From positions 62,001 through 126,000 of the forward strand of contig VXNX01000001.1 in the NCBI GenBank assembly GCA_009840385.1: 64,000 nt of DNA. Direction: 5' to 3'. The notes beneath the pieces were generated by a model. It made no database searches. It was not told where the DNA came from and worked only from the letters and a program-made list of their open reading frames with translations. The translations under genes and the position numbers were made by a program. The stretch comes from Candidatus Dadabacteria bacterium (GTDB lineage Bacteria > Desulfobacterota_D > UBA1144 > Nemesobacterales > Nemesobacteraceae). Shown in pieces: positions 36,438 through 44,784 of the stretch. The stretch's first letter is position 1. Each line of letters begins with the position of its first letter.

Positions 36438-36971
36438 CTACTCGAGGAGCCCCTCTACCGGCTCCACGGTAATCACAGAACCGTCAAGATCTACCGCAGT
36501 CACGAATCTTTTAACAAACGGAACCAGAAATTCCCGCCCCCGCCCTGAACTTTTTATCACTAAAATATCGTGTCCGCCCGAGTCTATGAGGTCTCTTACT
36601 TCACCGACAGTCTCTCCGCGGGAAGTACAAACCTGAAGCCCGATGAGATCAGACCAGTAATATTCATCCTCCCCGGGGGGCTGCAGATCATCTCTTTCCA
36701 CAAGCACATTGAGATTCCTCAGACCGTCGGCGGCTTCGGGCGTATCGACGCCCTTTAATTTCAAAATTGCGGTGTTTTTCTGGGTTCTTACCCGAGACAG
36801 GATGAATTTCCCGGGTTCTGTCCGGTCGGGAACTTCTATATAGACTTTTTTCACCCTGGAGAGGGTTTCAGGATGTCCGCCGAAGGCGAACATTTTTACT
36901 TCACCGGAAAGGCCATGTCTTTTCGTTATCTTCCCGTAGAGAACAAGACTTTGTTTCGCACTTTCCGGCAA
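36438..36971 (-). CDS. rimM: Ribosome maturation factor RimM
   Basis: RimM assists 30S head maturation and binds uS19. The 177-residue protein has the N-terminal RimM barrel (YGKITKRHGLSGEVKMFAFGG) and a C-terminal PRC-barrel-like domain (YYWSDLIGLQVCTSRGETVG, LVPFVKRFVTAVDLDG). It is placed between khpA and trmD as usual, 15 bases before trmD. Confidence 0.95.
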   Translation of the reverse strand: MPESAKQSLVLYGKITKRHGLSGEVKMFAFGGHPETLSRVKKVYIEVPDRTEPGKFILSRVRTQKNTAILKLKGVDTPEAADGLRNLNVLVERDDLQPPGEDEYYWSDLIGLQVCTSRGETVGEVRDLIDSGGHDILVIKSSGRGREFLVPFVKRFVTAVDLDGSVITVEPVEGLLE

Positions 36972-36973
36972 TG

Positions 36974-37213
36974 CTATTCAAGAATCTCCAAGACGGCGCG
37001 TTTTTTCATTTTCGCGGCCGCGGCGCTCAGTATGCTGCGAATCGCCTTTGCTGTTCTTCCCTGCTTTCCGATTACCTTTCCCAGATCTTCTGAGGCAACC
37101 CTAAGCTCAATAACCGTAGTCTTCTCACCAGCTACTTCCGTAACCTGAACCTCTTCAGGGCTGTCGACAATGGACTTGGCCATGAATTCGACGAACTCTC
37201 TGAGTTGACTCAT
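36974..37213 (-). CDS. khpA: KH-domain RNA-binding protein KhpA
   Basis: This 79-residue single KH-domain protein has the signature [19 protein letters not shown] with the GxxG loop. KhpA (YlqC family) binds RNA and, with KhpB, affects cell size and division in several bacteria. It sits two bases before rimM and 62 after rpsP, the standard place. Confidence 0.94.
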   Translation of the reverse strand: MSQLREFVEFMAKSIVDSPEEVQVTEVAGEKTTVIELRVASEDLGKVIGKQGRTAKAIRSILSAAAAKMKKRAVLEILE

Positions 37214-37275
37214 AAGGAGCTTTCCTCCTGAAACTAAAATCTATCTGCCTGAACTTTCGCGTGGAAGAAAAAGTG

Positions 37276-37509
37276 CTACGTAACCTGAGATATGAGCTTG
37301 CTCACCCTATTGGTTGCCTTGGCGCCGTTATCCATCCATGCCTGTACTCTCTCTATGTCTATCTTCAATTCGTGGGGTTTTTTTCTCGGATCGTAATGTC
37401 CCAGTATTTCAAGAAACTTCCCGTCGCGCGGGGAACGCACATCCGCGGCGACTATCCTGTAGAACGGTTTCTTCTTGGATCCTATCCTGCTCAATCTTAT
37501 CTTGACCAA
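37276..37509 (-). CDS. rpsP: Ribosomal protein bS16
   Basis: bS16 is a small-subunit protein. The predicted 77-residue protein starts at TTG (37507-37509) to read [20 protein letters not shown], the conserved N-terminus, and continues with [22 protein letters not shown] lies about ten bases before the TTG. An upstream in-frame ATG would add ten residues not found in the family, so it is rejected. Confidence 0.95.
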   Translation of the reverse strand: MVKIRLSRIGSKKKPFYRIVAADVRSPRDGKFLEILGHYDPRKKPHELKIDIERVQAWMDNGAKATNRVSKLISQVT

Positions 37510-37553
37510 ACTGCTGCTACCTCCTAGATCCGGGGCCAAAAGGTATGCTCCCG

Positions 37554-38888
37554 TTATCTGAATTTCATCATTCTTTTTGCTAGTTTACCCATTTTCCCCA
37601 TATTTTTCATCATGTTTCGCATTTGTATGTAGTTTTTTATCATTCGGTTCACGTCAGGAACGGTGGTTCCGCTTCCTCTCGCAATTCTTTTTCTGCGGCT
37701 GCCGTTCAGGATCGTGTGATCTCTTCTTTCGGGCGCGGTCATGGAGTTGATTATGGCAAGGCTTTTCTTTATCTCCTCCTCGGCCTTCACCATCGCTTCG
37801 GGGTTGTCGGTGATCTTTTTCATTCCCGGCACCATGTGCGCTATGTTTTCTATGGAGCCGAGCTTGCCCATGGCCACTATCGACTCGCGGTAATCTTCGA
37901 GGGAGAACTGTTTCTTGGATATCCTTTCGGCAAGTTTTTGCGTTTTTTCCTCTTCAAAGGCGTCTTCTGCCTTTTCTATAAGGCTGAGGACGTCTCCCAT
38001 GCCCAAGATTCTCGAGGCTATTCTATCGGGGTGAAAGACCTCAAGCGCGTCGGCTTTCTCTCCCGTTCCGAAAAACTTGATCGGTTTGCCCGTTGTAGCC
38101 TTTATCGAAAGGGCCGCCCCTCCCCTGGCGTCCGCATCCATTTTGGTAAGGACCACGCCGTCAAGATCAACGGCTTCATCAAAACTCTGCGAAACATTAA
38201 CGGCATCCTGTCCCGTCATTGAGTCAGCGACCAGGAGAATTTCATGGGGATTCACCCTCTTCTTTATGCTCCCCAGTTCATCCATAAGCTCGCGGTCAAG
38301 ATGAAGGCGTCCCGCCGTGTCTATGATCACCGCGTCCGCACCCACTCTAGCGGAGGCCGAAACCGCGTCCGCGCACACGTCTACGGGGTCCGTGCCGGCG
38401 ACGGTATCGTAGACACTTACGTCTATTTTTTCTCCGAGCACCTTTAACTGCTCTATGGCAGCGGGACGGTAGATGTCCGCGGGAACAAGCAGAGGGGTTT
38501 TTCCGTGGCGCTCCTTCAGGAACTTGGCAAGCTTCGAGGCCGTGGTGGTTTTTCCCGAACCCTGAAGCCCTACCAGCATTATTATCGCGGGAGGCGCAAC
38601 GTTAAGATTCAGGGGCTCGTTTTCCCGTCCCAGAATCTCTGTAAGCTCCTCCTTGACTATCTTTATGAACTGCTGTCCCGGGTTAAGGCTTGCCTCGACC
38701 TCCCGGCCCAGCGCTCTTTCCTTGACAAGTCCGGTGAACTGGCGGACTACCCTGAAATTGACGTCGGCTTCAAGCAGGCTCAGGCGCACTTCGCGAAGCG
38801 CATCTTCTATGTTCTTTTCGCTTAGCTTTCCGTACCCCCCTATCCTTTTGAGGGTGGTACCGAGCTTCTGTGAGATTCCTTCAAACAT
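37554..38888 (-). CDS. ffh: Signal recognition particle protein Ffh
   Basis: Ffh is the SRP54 homologue that binds signal sequences and 4.5S RNA and docks on FtsY. The 444-residue protein has the N domain, G-domain loop [19 protein letters not shown] near residue 107, [22 protein letters not shown], and the methionine-rich M domain at the C-terminus ([20 protein letters not shown]). It leads the rpsP-khpA-rimM-trmD group. Confidence 0.97.
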   Translation of the reverse strand: MFEGISQKLGTTLKRIGGYGKLSEKNIEDALREVRLSLLEADVNFRVVRQFTGLVKERALGREVEASLNPGQQFIKIVKEELTEILGRENEPLNLNVAPPAIIMLVGLQGSGKTTTASKLAKFLKERHGKTPLLVPADIYRPAAIEQLKVLGEKIDVSVYDTVAGTDPVDVCADAVSASARVGADAVIIDTAGRLHLDRELMDELGSIKKRVNPHEILLVADSMTGQDAVNVSQSFDEAVDLDGVVLTKMDADARGGAALSIKATTGKPIKFFGTGEKADALEVFHPDRIASRILGMGDVLSLIEKAEDAFEEEKTQKLAERISKKQFSLEDYRESIVAMGKLGSIENIAHMVPGMKKITDNPEAMVKAEEEIKKSLAIINSMTAPERRDHTILNGSRRKRIARGSGTTVPDVNRMIKNYIQMRNMMKNMGKMGKLAKRMMKFR

Positions 38889-38937
38889 TGCGTCGTTGCC
38901 CTGCGGTTCCAGGATCCTAAGGACCGGGGCTGCAGTT

Positions 38938-38965
38938 TATATAATACCGAAATTAAGAAATACAA
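38938..38965 (-). promoter_or_regulatory. Possible promoter of the ffh operon
   Basis: On the minus strand TTGTAT (complement 38960-38965) and TATATA (38938-38943) are 16 bases apart, about 50 bases before the ffh ATG. The remaining bases up to 39175 hold no recognisable gene; a short inverted similarity (TCCCCGA/TCGGGGA) flanks the middle of the gap. Confidence 0.4.
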
Positions 38966-39175
38966 TCCTTCCCCGACTGGGGCGCTACGGAATTTGAAAA
39001 CCCGCACCGAAACATAGACAAAATTTTACTTGACTTATCGGGGAGGGGTAGGATCAAATCGAACCTGATATAACCGACTGTATCTAAAAATGTGAAGTCA
39101 ACTACAAGTAACAGACAGCACGTATTGCTTCAATGGTAGGTTAGCCTTAGTTGCAAAAAGATGAGGTATTGATTC

Positions 39176-39601
39176 ATGAGAAAACGCCTGATTTATGGAT
39201 TTTTTCTTTTAGCCGTTGCGGTGGTATTAGGGTTGCTCTATTACGGTATGAGGAATGATGCCGGACAACCGGGTTCACATACCGCCCCACCTGACTTGGG
39301 CTCTGTTCCCTCTTCTCCCGACAACGTGTCGGAGGCGGTGCAGAGCGAGGAGGCCCAGGTGCTGGAGGATGAACCTCTTAAAACACCCCCGGGAGATCGA
39401 CAGGCTGAGCAGGAACTTCAGCCTCAGTCTGACACGACTGCGGAAGATCCCCAAGACCCGACACCGCTTAAAGGAAAGACGGTTACTCTTGAAGACGGGA
39501 AAGAAATCATAATCATTGAAAACGTTCCTGATTCATGGAAGACAGAGACCGAAGTACGATTTGACGAGGAGGGTAAACCACATATTACACATCGTAAGTA
39601 G
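39176..39601 (+). CDS. Membrane-anchored acidic protein of unknown function
   Basis: I do not recognise this 141-residue protein. It has a short basic start (MRKRL), one hydrophobic helix (about residues 5-24) and then a disordered-looking region rich in Pro, Glu, Asp, Gln and Ser (about 28-98). It ends in a small possible domain with [20 protein letters not shown] and a second strand pair. There is no lipobox cysteine, so it is either anchored by the helix or secreted. GAGGT precedes the ATG at good distance. It is the first gene of a probable two-gene unit with the protease-like gene, whose reading frame overlaps its end. Base composition is more AT-rich than in neighbouring genes. Confidence 0.65.
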   Translation: MRKRLIYGFFLLAVAVVLGLLYYGMRNDAGQPGSHTAPPDLGSVPSSPDNVSEAVQSEEAQVLEDEPLKTPPGDRQAEQELQPQSDTTAEDPQDPTPLKGKTVTLEDGKEIIIIENVPDSWKTETEVRFDEEGKPHITHRK

Positions 39602-40967
39602 AAAGTTCTTTACAGTAATTCCCATTCTTTTTCTTTTGGCAACCTTTTCCCCGGTTACAGAGAGCAAGGCAACTGAATTTACACCAGTGTACATGGATGC
39701 CCCGGGAACAGGCTTTTATGACGAAACCCCTCTAACTGACCAAGTGGCCCGTGGCGACATCAGTGGCAGCACTCTTGGAGAGGTGAGAAGAAGGGCTTTT
39801 CAGAGTGCTCTTGATATCTTGGAAGGTTTGATTAGGACCAGGAACGATAATGGAATCAGGATACAAGCGTCGTTTGATGATTTGGGAGAGGCAGATGAAA
39901 GAGGTGCGATAATCCTTGCGCGGGCCGGGGCAGCAGACTTTCGAATTATCCCTGAATCGCCGCTTCTGCCCGGGGGAGAATTTCTAGCATTACCTATTGC
40001 ACTTTCTGAGCACATCCTGGAACGTGAATTAAACGAAAACGAGGCGGATGTTGAAATAAATTTCAACGAAAGAGTTCCATTCTATTATGGAACAGGATTT
40101 GAAACACCCTTGAATTACGTCAATTTCACGATAATAACAGCGCATGAACTACTGCATGGTCTGGGATTTTTAGATCTTGTTGAAAAGGACGGTTCCTTTT
40201 CAGAAGTAGAACTTGTGGATGGAAGAACTGGCCTTGCGATTGGTCTTTACGACTTAAACCTGTATTCAGAAAGCGAAGAAGAACTGCTTGTAAACCTTTC
40301 TCAGTCTGAAAGACAGGAGGCTATTACCTCGGTAGATGGTCTTCTCTGGGATGGGACGACAGGAGGTGCTCTCTCTACCAGTTGTTCGCGGCTTGTGGGC
40401 GAAGCCTTAATGGACGACTACCCGTCTGCAGTAGACAGCAAGGGAAGACCCCGACTTTATGCCCCAGACCCCTGGGAACAAGGAAGTTCTGTTTCGCACC
40501 TTGCCGAGGCTTCTCGTGACCTCATGAAGCCTTTCTACGAAGGATCTGAGCACCTTGAGTTCACGCGTGGAATGCTTCTGGAGATGTTTTGGACAGTAGG
40601 GATAGCAAACCCTTCTTCCCTAGAGATTCTTGAAAGTTGTCTCGCCGACTCGGGGGAAGAGCCAGAACCAGAACCAATGCCAGAACCAACGCCAGAACCA
40701 ATGCCAGAACCAATGCCGGAACCAATGCCGGAACCAACGCCAGAGCCAATGCCAGAGCCAATGCCAGAGCCAACGCCAGAACCAATGCCAGAGCCAACAC
40801 AAGGAAGCAAAGGGGGAGGTGGCGGATGTACAATTACGGGAGATGAAGGCACTCCACAGAACACCGTATTTAACCTGTTTTTGATTCTGTACGCCCTGTT
40901 TCCAGTGCTTTTCTACACCAATTCCATGATCAAGCTCTCAAGTGTTCGAGATTGTAGTAAAAGATAG
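39582..40967 (+). CDS. Secreted zinc-protease-like protein with PEPM/T repeat and sorting-type C-terminus
   Basis: The mature protein has [11 protein letters not shown] (residues 188-198 in this numbering), an HExxH zinc motif continued as GxxD rather than GxxH. Later segments [20 protein letters not shown] and DLMKPF recall a family of secreted bacterial HExxH proteins I know only by pattern. An 11-copy PEPM/PEPT linker follows, then [11 protein letters not shown], a hydrophobic helix and a basic end, resembling the GG-C tripartite (JDVT/GlyGly-CTERM-like) sorting tails. Start: a TTG at 39516 would overlap the upstream gene by 86 bases and put 30 odd residues before the signal peptide. An ATA at 39582-39584 has AGGAGG nine bases upstream and gives a standard signal peptide ([17 protein letters not shown]). 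The coordinates given use the ATA (461 residues). Confidence 0.7.
   Translation: MLHIVSRKFFTVIPILFLLATFSPVTESKATEFTPVYMDAPGTGFYDETPLTDQVARGDISGSTLGEVRRRAFQSALDILEGLIRTRNDNGIRIQASFDDLGEADERGAIILARAGAADFRIIPESPLLPGGEFLALPIALSEHILERELNENEADVEINFNERVPFYYGTGFETPLNYVNFTIITAHELLHGLGFLDLVEKDGSFSEVELVDGRTGLAIGLYDLNLYSESEEELLVNLSQSERQEAITSVDGLLWDGTTGGALSTSCSRLVGEALMDDYPSAVDSKGRPRLYAPDPWEQGSSVSHLAEASRDLMKPFYEGSEHLEFTRGMLLEMFWTVGIANPSSLEILESCLADSGEEPEPEPMPEPTPEPMPEPMPEPMPEPTPEPMPEPMPEPTPEPMPEPTQGSKGGGGGCTITGDEGTPQNTVFNLFLILYALFPVLFYTNSMIKLSSVRDCSKR
40668..40799 (+). repeat. Eleven tandem 12-base repeats (CCAGAACCAATG type)
   Basis: Eleven in-frame 12-base units encode PEPM or PEPT, differing mainly by ATG/ACG and GAA/GAG. 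They form the proline-rich linker of the secreted protease-like protein. Such arrays can change copy number by slippage without frameshift. Confidence 0.9.
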
Positions 40968-41322
40968 AAATATTTCAGCAGAATAAACTAGATCCTATCT
41001 TATTCATGAGTAGCAGAATCTCGTCTCCTAGTGAATAAGGTGGGTTCTATGTCGGCACTCACGCGTTCCGGGTTCTGGAAAAAGAAATCTTAGCTCTCGA
41101 CGGATTAATTCGGTGACCGCTATCTGAAAGATATCCAGAGGACAATCTCTTGTTTTTGCCCTTTGTTCCAAAATCTCCTGTAGGCACGGACATCCACATT
41201 AAGACTGACCCCTTCTTCGAGGGTCTCCGTTATAGTTCCCAAAGACTGCTCCTCATAAGATAAAAACACTTGTTCCTCACCCAGAGTCTTTGTCAAAATC
41301 AACGTATGCAGAGAACAAGTCA
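40968..41322. other. Intergenic region after the protease-like gene
   Basis: About 355 bases without a confident gene. CTTATTCA (40999-41006) and TGAATAAG (41032-41039) form a perfect 8-bp inverted repeat with a 25-base spacer; no T-run follows. On the minus strand an open frame from about 41300 to 41120 ends in a plausible-looking peptide (VSLNVDVRAYRRFW) and might be a gene remnant, but it lacks a ribosome site and any family resemblance. No promoter for the next gene stands out. Confidence 0.45.
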
Positions 41323-41964
41323 ATGGACAAAACATTCCAAACTACTATAATTAATTTGATTTGCGTTTTATCGGAGGCGCCGTTGAAACTTGGAATATAC
41401 GGGTACATAAAGCAGTTTCTCAGGGATCCCAAAAGCACCGGTTCCATAACTCCTTCAAATGAAGAACTGTCGGAACTTGTCACCGAGACCGCGCGGCTCG
41501 ATGAAATGGGGACCGTTGTGGAACTGGGTCCGGGAACCGGGGTTTTTACCGAGAAGATTCTTGAGAAAAAAAACCCCGACGCGCTGTTTTTCGCAATAGA
41601 AATCAACCCCGAGTTCTACGAAGCGACCAAGTCCCGATGTCCTTCCGCTACAGTCTACAAGGATTCCGCGGAAAACATGAAAAAATACCTTGAGCAGCAC
41701 GGAAAAGATTCCTGCGACTGCATTATTTCAAGTCTTCCGTGGGCGGTGTTCGATCACGGAACCCAGGACAGGCTCCTTGACGTTATATGGGACGTGCTGA
41801 GGCCTGGAGGCAAGATGATTACCTTCAGTTACTCAATCAGCATGATGGTTCCAAACGCCAGGAGATTCCGCTCGATTCTGCGAAGCAAGTTTTCAAACGT
41901 GGCCAAGTCGAAAACGGTCTGGTCAAATTTCCCTCCCGCATTCGTGTACAGCGCGAAAAAGTAA
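41323..41964 (+). CDS. Phospholipid N-methyltransferase-like SAM methyltransferase
   Basis: This 213-residue class I methyltransferase resembles the PmtA-type phosphatidylethanolamine methyltransferases: FLRDPKSTGSITPSNEEL, the SAM loop VVELGPGTGVFT (about residues 65-76), FAIEINPEF, SAENMKKYL and IISSLPWAVF. Such enzymes methylate membrane lipid head groups or are quinone/rRNA-type relatives, so the substrate is inferred. The ATG at 41323 is chosen; a TTG 11 codons upstream is possible. Neither has a strong ribosome site. It lies about 100 bases before polA. Confidence 0.75.
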   Translation: MDKTFQTTIINLICVLSEAPLKLGIYGYIKQFLRDPKSTGSITPSNEELSELVTETARLDEMGTVVELGPGTGVFTEKILEKKNPDALFFAIEINPEFYEATKSRCPSATVYKDSAENMKKYLEQHGKDSCDCIISSLPWAVFDHGTQDRLLDVIWDVLRPGGKMITFSYSISMMVPNARRFRSILRSKFSNVAKSKTVWSNFPPAFVYSAKK

Positions 41965-42035
41965 CGTCTTTTCTCCGCTTGGTAAAGGTTGGGACCGTAA
42001 CGGCAGCCAAATTCCCCTCCGCAAGGGCGGTTGGG

Positions 42036-42041
42036 TATACT
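42036..42041 (+). promoter_or_regulatory. Possible -10 of polA
   Basis: TATACT lies 29 bases before the polA ATG. No clear -35 accompanies it, so polA may also be read from upstream. Confidence 0.3.
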
Positions 42042-42070
42042 TAACAAACAACGCGTAAGCGGTTTCTTTC

Positions 42071-44767
42071 ATGTCCCAGCATCTGCTCTATCTTATTGAC
42101 GGCAGTTCATATATATTCAGGGCGTATTATGGCGTAAGGGCCGATCTTTCCACCTCCGACGGGTTTCCAACCAAAGCCGTCTACGGATTCGCCACCATGC
42201 TTCTTAAGTTCCTCAGGGAATACGAACCGAGGTACCTAGGGATGGTGTTCGATTCCAAGGGGAAAGTGTTCAGAAACGAAATATACCCAGAGTACAAGGC
42301 CAACAGGGATGAGGCGCCCGAGAATCTAAAGCTTCAGTTTCCAAAGATTTTCGAGCTGGTCCGAGCGTTTTCGATCCCGATGCTCGCAATGGAAGGATAC
42401 GAGGCCGACGACATAATGGGGACTATAGCCAGGGCACAGGGAACATCAAAGGTCGTCCTGGTTACCGGAGACAAGGACTTCTGCCAGCTGGTGTCTGAGA
42501 AAGTGACTCTGGTTGACACAATGAAGGAGCGGGTAACCGGAGTGCAGGAAGTGCGCCAGAAGTACGGGATCGAACCCGGACAGATGATTGATTTCTTCGC
42601 TCTTGTAGGAGATGCGGTTGACAACATTCCAGGAGTGGCGCGCGTAGGGGAGAAAACCGCCTCGGCCCTTATATCCAAGTACGGGGATCTTGACGGCGTA
42701 TACGGCAACCTAGAAGAAATTGAAGAAATTCGCCCCAGTATCGCACGGAGTCTAAGAGAGCATAAAGACGACGCGTACCTTAGCCGTGAACTCGTTACCA
42801 TAAAAACCGATGTCGAGGTAGGAACCGGTATCGAAGACTTTAGATACGATGGATACGCGACCGAAGATCTTCAGGAAATATTCTCAGAGCTTGAATTCGA
42901 AAAGCTCCTAGACGAAATCGGCGCATCCCGCACGCGAGACGAAAGCGAAGCGGTAAGATACGATTCCTACGAAACCGTTTTCGAGGAAAAAGCCCTCGGC
43001 CGGGTCGTAAGCATGGTAGAGGAAGCGGGAGAACTCTCAATAGATCTTGAGACGGATTCAAAGCTGCCGATGAACGCAGGGATAGTGGGCTTTTCACTCT
43101 GCCCCGCTCCGGGGCGGGCTTTTTACGTTCCTGTGGGACATGTCGGAACTATAGAGGCTGAAAAACAGATGGGACTTCAAGCTGTGCTCTCGATGCTGAA
43201 ACCCATTTTGGAATCTGAAGATATAAACAAAACAGGACAGAACATAAAATACGAGATGCTGGTGCTCAGAAACCACGGAGTCACACTCAGAGGAATTTAC
43301 TTCGACACTATGCTGGCGGCGCATCTGCTTGACGCCTCTCGGGGAAGCTACAAGCTTGACGAACTCTCAAGAACAGAACTTGGTCACAGGATGATTTCCT
43401 ACGATGATGTTACGGGAAAAGGAAAATCCAAGAAGAATTTCTCCGAAGTCGATATAGAGACTGCGACAAGATATTCCTGCGAAGATTCTGACGTGACGCT
43501 CATTCTCTCGAGGAAGTTCCTCGAAACTCTCAAGCAAGAGGGACTCTGGGATCTTTACAGGGAAAACGTCCTGGGACTTCTTCCGGTTCTCTGCGATATG
43601 GAGTTCACGGGAGTAAGCGTTGACATCGCAATTCTTGAGGAAATGTCCAAGGAATTTGAAAAGGATCTCAGCTCCATCGAGGCCGAAATATACGAAAAAA
43701 CCGGAGGGAAGTTCAACATAAACTCAACAAAGCAGCTTTCCGAAGTGCTTTTCGAGAAACTTCGCCTTCCCGCCAGAAAGAAGACCGCTAAAGGCGCTTT
43801 TTCCACCGATTCCGAAGTGCTGAGGGATCTCTCAACAATCCACGAGGTACCACGTCTCATACTCAGACACAGGTTTCTTTCCAAGCTCAAATCCACCTAC
43901 ATTGATCAGCTTCCAAGGCTAATTAATCCTGCCACGGGAAGGATACACACCTCCTTTAATCCCGCCGGCACTTCGACCGGAAGGTTGAGCTCAAGGGATC
44001 CTAATCTTCAGAACATCCCGATAAAAACCGAAGACGGAAAAAAGATAAGAAAGTCTTTCGTGGCGAAAGACGGCTGCCTCATACTGTCGGCAGATTATTC
44101 CCAGATAGAGCTTCGCCTGCTCGCCCATTTCTCCGGGGACCCTACCCTGCTCGAGGCGCTTCGAGGCAACAAGGACGTACACATCGCCACGGCCTGCGAA
44201 ATCTTTAACGCAACCGAAGACCAAGTCACCTCGGAGATGCGCAATCTCGCCAAGACCATAAACTTCGGGATAATATACGGCATAAGTGCCTTCGGGCTCT
44301 CAAAACAGCTCGGTACCACGGTCTCGGTCTCAAGAAATTACATAAACAGGTATTTCGACAGATACTCGGAAGTGAAAGCCTATATGCAGTCATCGGTTGA
44401 AGAAGCGAGGAGCAGGGGGTACACCGAAACGCTTGTCGGCAGAAGAAGGCCGATACCGGAGCTTGTGTCGAGGAACAGGGTGGAGAGGAACAGAGGGGAA
44501 CGCGAGGCCATAAATACTCCGATACAGGGATCTGCGGCGGATATAATAAATCTGGCCATGATCCGCATATTCACAAGACTTGAAGAAGAAGGTTTTCGCT
44601 CGAAGATGATTCTTCAGGTTCACGACGAGCTTCTTTTCGAAGTGCATGAAACGGAACTTGAAGAACTGCAGACTCATATAAAAAACGACATGGAAAACGC
44701 TTGGGAACTCAGTGTGCCGCTCAGAGTGGAAATGCGCGCCGCGGAGAACTGGGCCGAAGCCCACTGA
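42071..44767 (+). CDS. polA: DNA polymerase I
   Basis: Pol I fills gaps and removes RNA primers. The 898-residue protein has the 5'-3' exonuclease domain (YLIDGSSYIFRAYYGVR, VTGDKDFCQLV, DAVDNIPGV), a 3'-5' exonuclease domain that keeps its metal ligands (SIDLETD, NIKYEMLVL, YSCEDSD), and the family A polymerase domain (STGRLSSRDPNLQNIP, LSADYSQIELRLLAHFSGD, RNLAKTINFGIIYGIS, QVHDELLFEV). Proofreading therefore appears intact. The end is 17 bases from the carboxypeptidase start. Confidence 0.97.
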   Translation: MSQHLLYLIDGSSYIFRAYYGVRADLSTSDGFPTKAVYGFATMLLKFLREYEPRYLGMVFDSKGKVFRNEIYPEYKANRDEAPENLKLQFPKIFELVRAFSIPMLAMEGYEADDIMGTIARAQGTSKVVLVTGDKDFCQLVSEKVTLVDTMKERVTGVQEVRQKYGIEPGQMIDFFALVGDAVDNIPGVARVGEKTASALISKYGDLDGVYGNLEEIEEIRPSIARSLREHKDDAYLSRELVTIKTDVEVGTGIEDFRYDGYATEDLQEIFSELEFEKLLDEIGASRTRDESEAVRYDSYETVFEEKALGRVVSMVEEAGELSIDLETDSKLPMNAGIVGFSLCPAPGRAFYVPVGHVGTIEAEKQMGLQAVLSMLKPILESEDINKTGQNIKYEMLVLRNHGVTLRGIYFDTMLAAHLLDASRGSYKLDELSRTELGHRMISYDDVTGKGKSKKNFSEVDIETATRYSCEDSDVTLILSRKFLETLKQEGLWDLYRENVLGLLPVLCDMEFTGVSVDIAILEEMSKEFEKDLSSIEAEIYEKTGGKFNINSTKQLSEVLFEKLRLPARKKTAKGAFSTDSEVLRDLSTIHEVPRLILRHRFLSKLKSTYIDQLPRLINPATGRIHTSFNPAGTSTGRLSSRDPNLQNIPIKTEDGKKIRKSFVAKDGCLILSADYSQIELRLLAHFSGDPTLLEALRGNKDVHIATACEIFNATEDQVTSEMRNLAKTINFGIIYGISAFGLSKQLGTTVSVSRNYINRYFDRYSEVKAYMQSSVEEARSRGYTETLVGRRRPIPELVSRNRVERNRGEREAINTPIQGSAADIINLAMIRIFTRLEEEGFRSKMILQVHDELLFEVHETELEELQTHIKNDMENAWELSVPLRVEMRAAENWAEAH

Positions 44768-44784
44768 CCTCAAAAAATGCAGCA

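Noticed and set aside
35655-36548. A 297-codon plus-strand frame opposite trmD/rimM
   Set aside because: It is a shadow of two well-recognised minus-strand genes and has no family resemblance.
40668-40799. Suspected CRISPR-like or regulatory repeat
   Set aside because: The units are contiguous 12-mers without spacers and in frame with a coding sequence.
40535-40864. A minus-strand frame reading Gly-Ser-Gly-Ile repeats
   Set aside because: It is the complement of the PEPM/PEPT array; the repetitive look comes from the repeat, and the plus-strand gene explains it.
41120-41335. A minus-strand frame of 71 codons with protein-like composition
   Set aside because: Its start lies inside the methyltransferase gene start region, no ribosome site or family pattern was found; kept only as a possible remnant in the intergenic entry.
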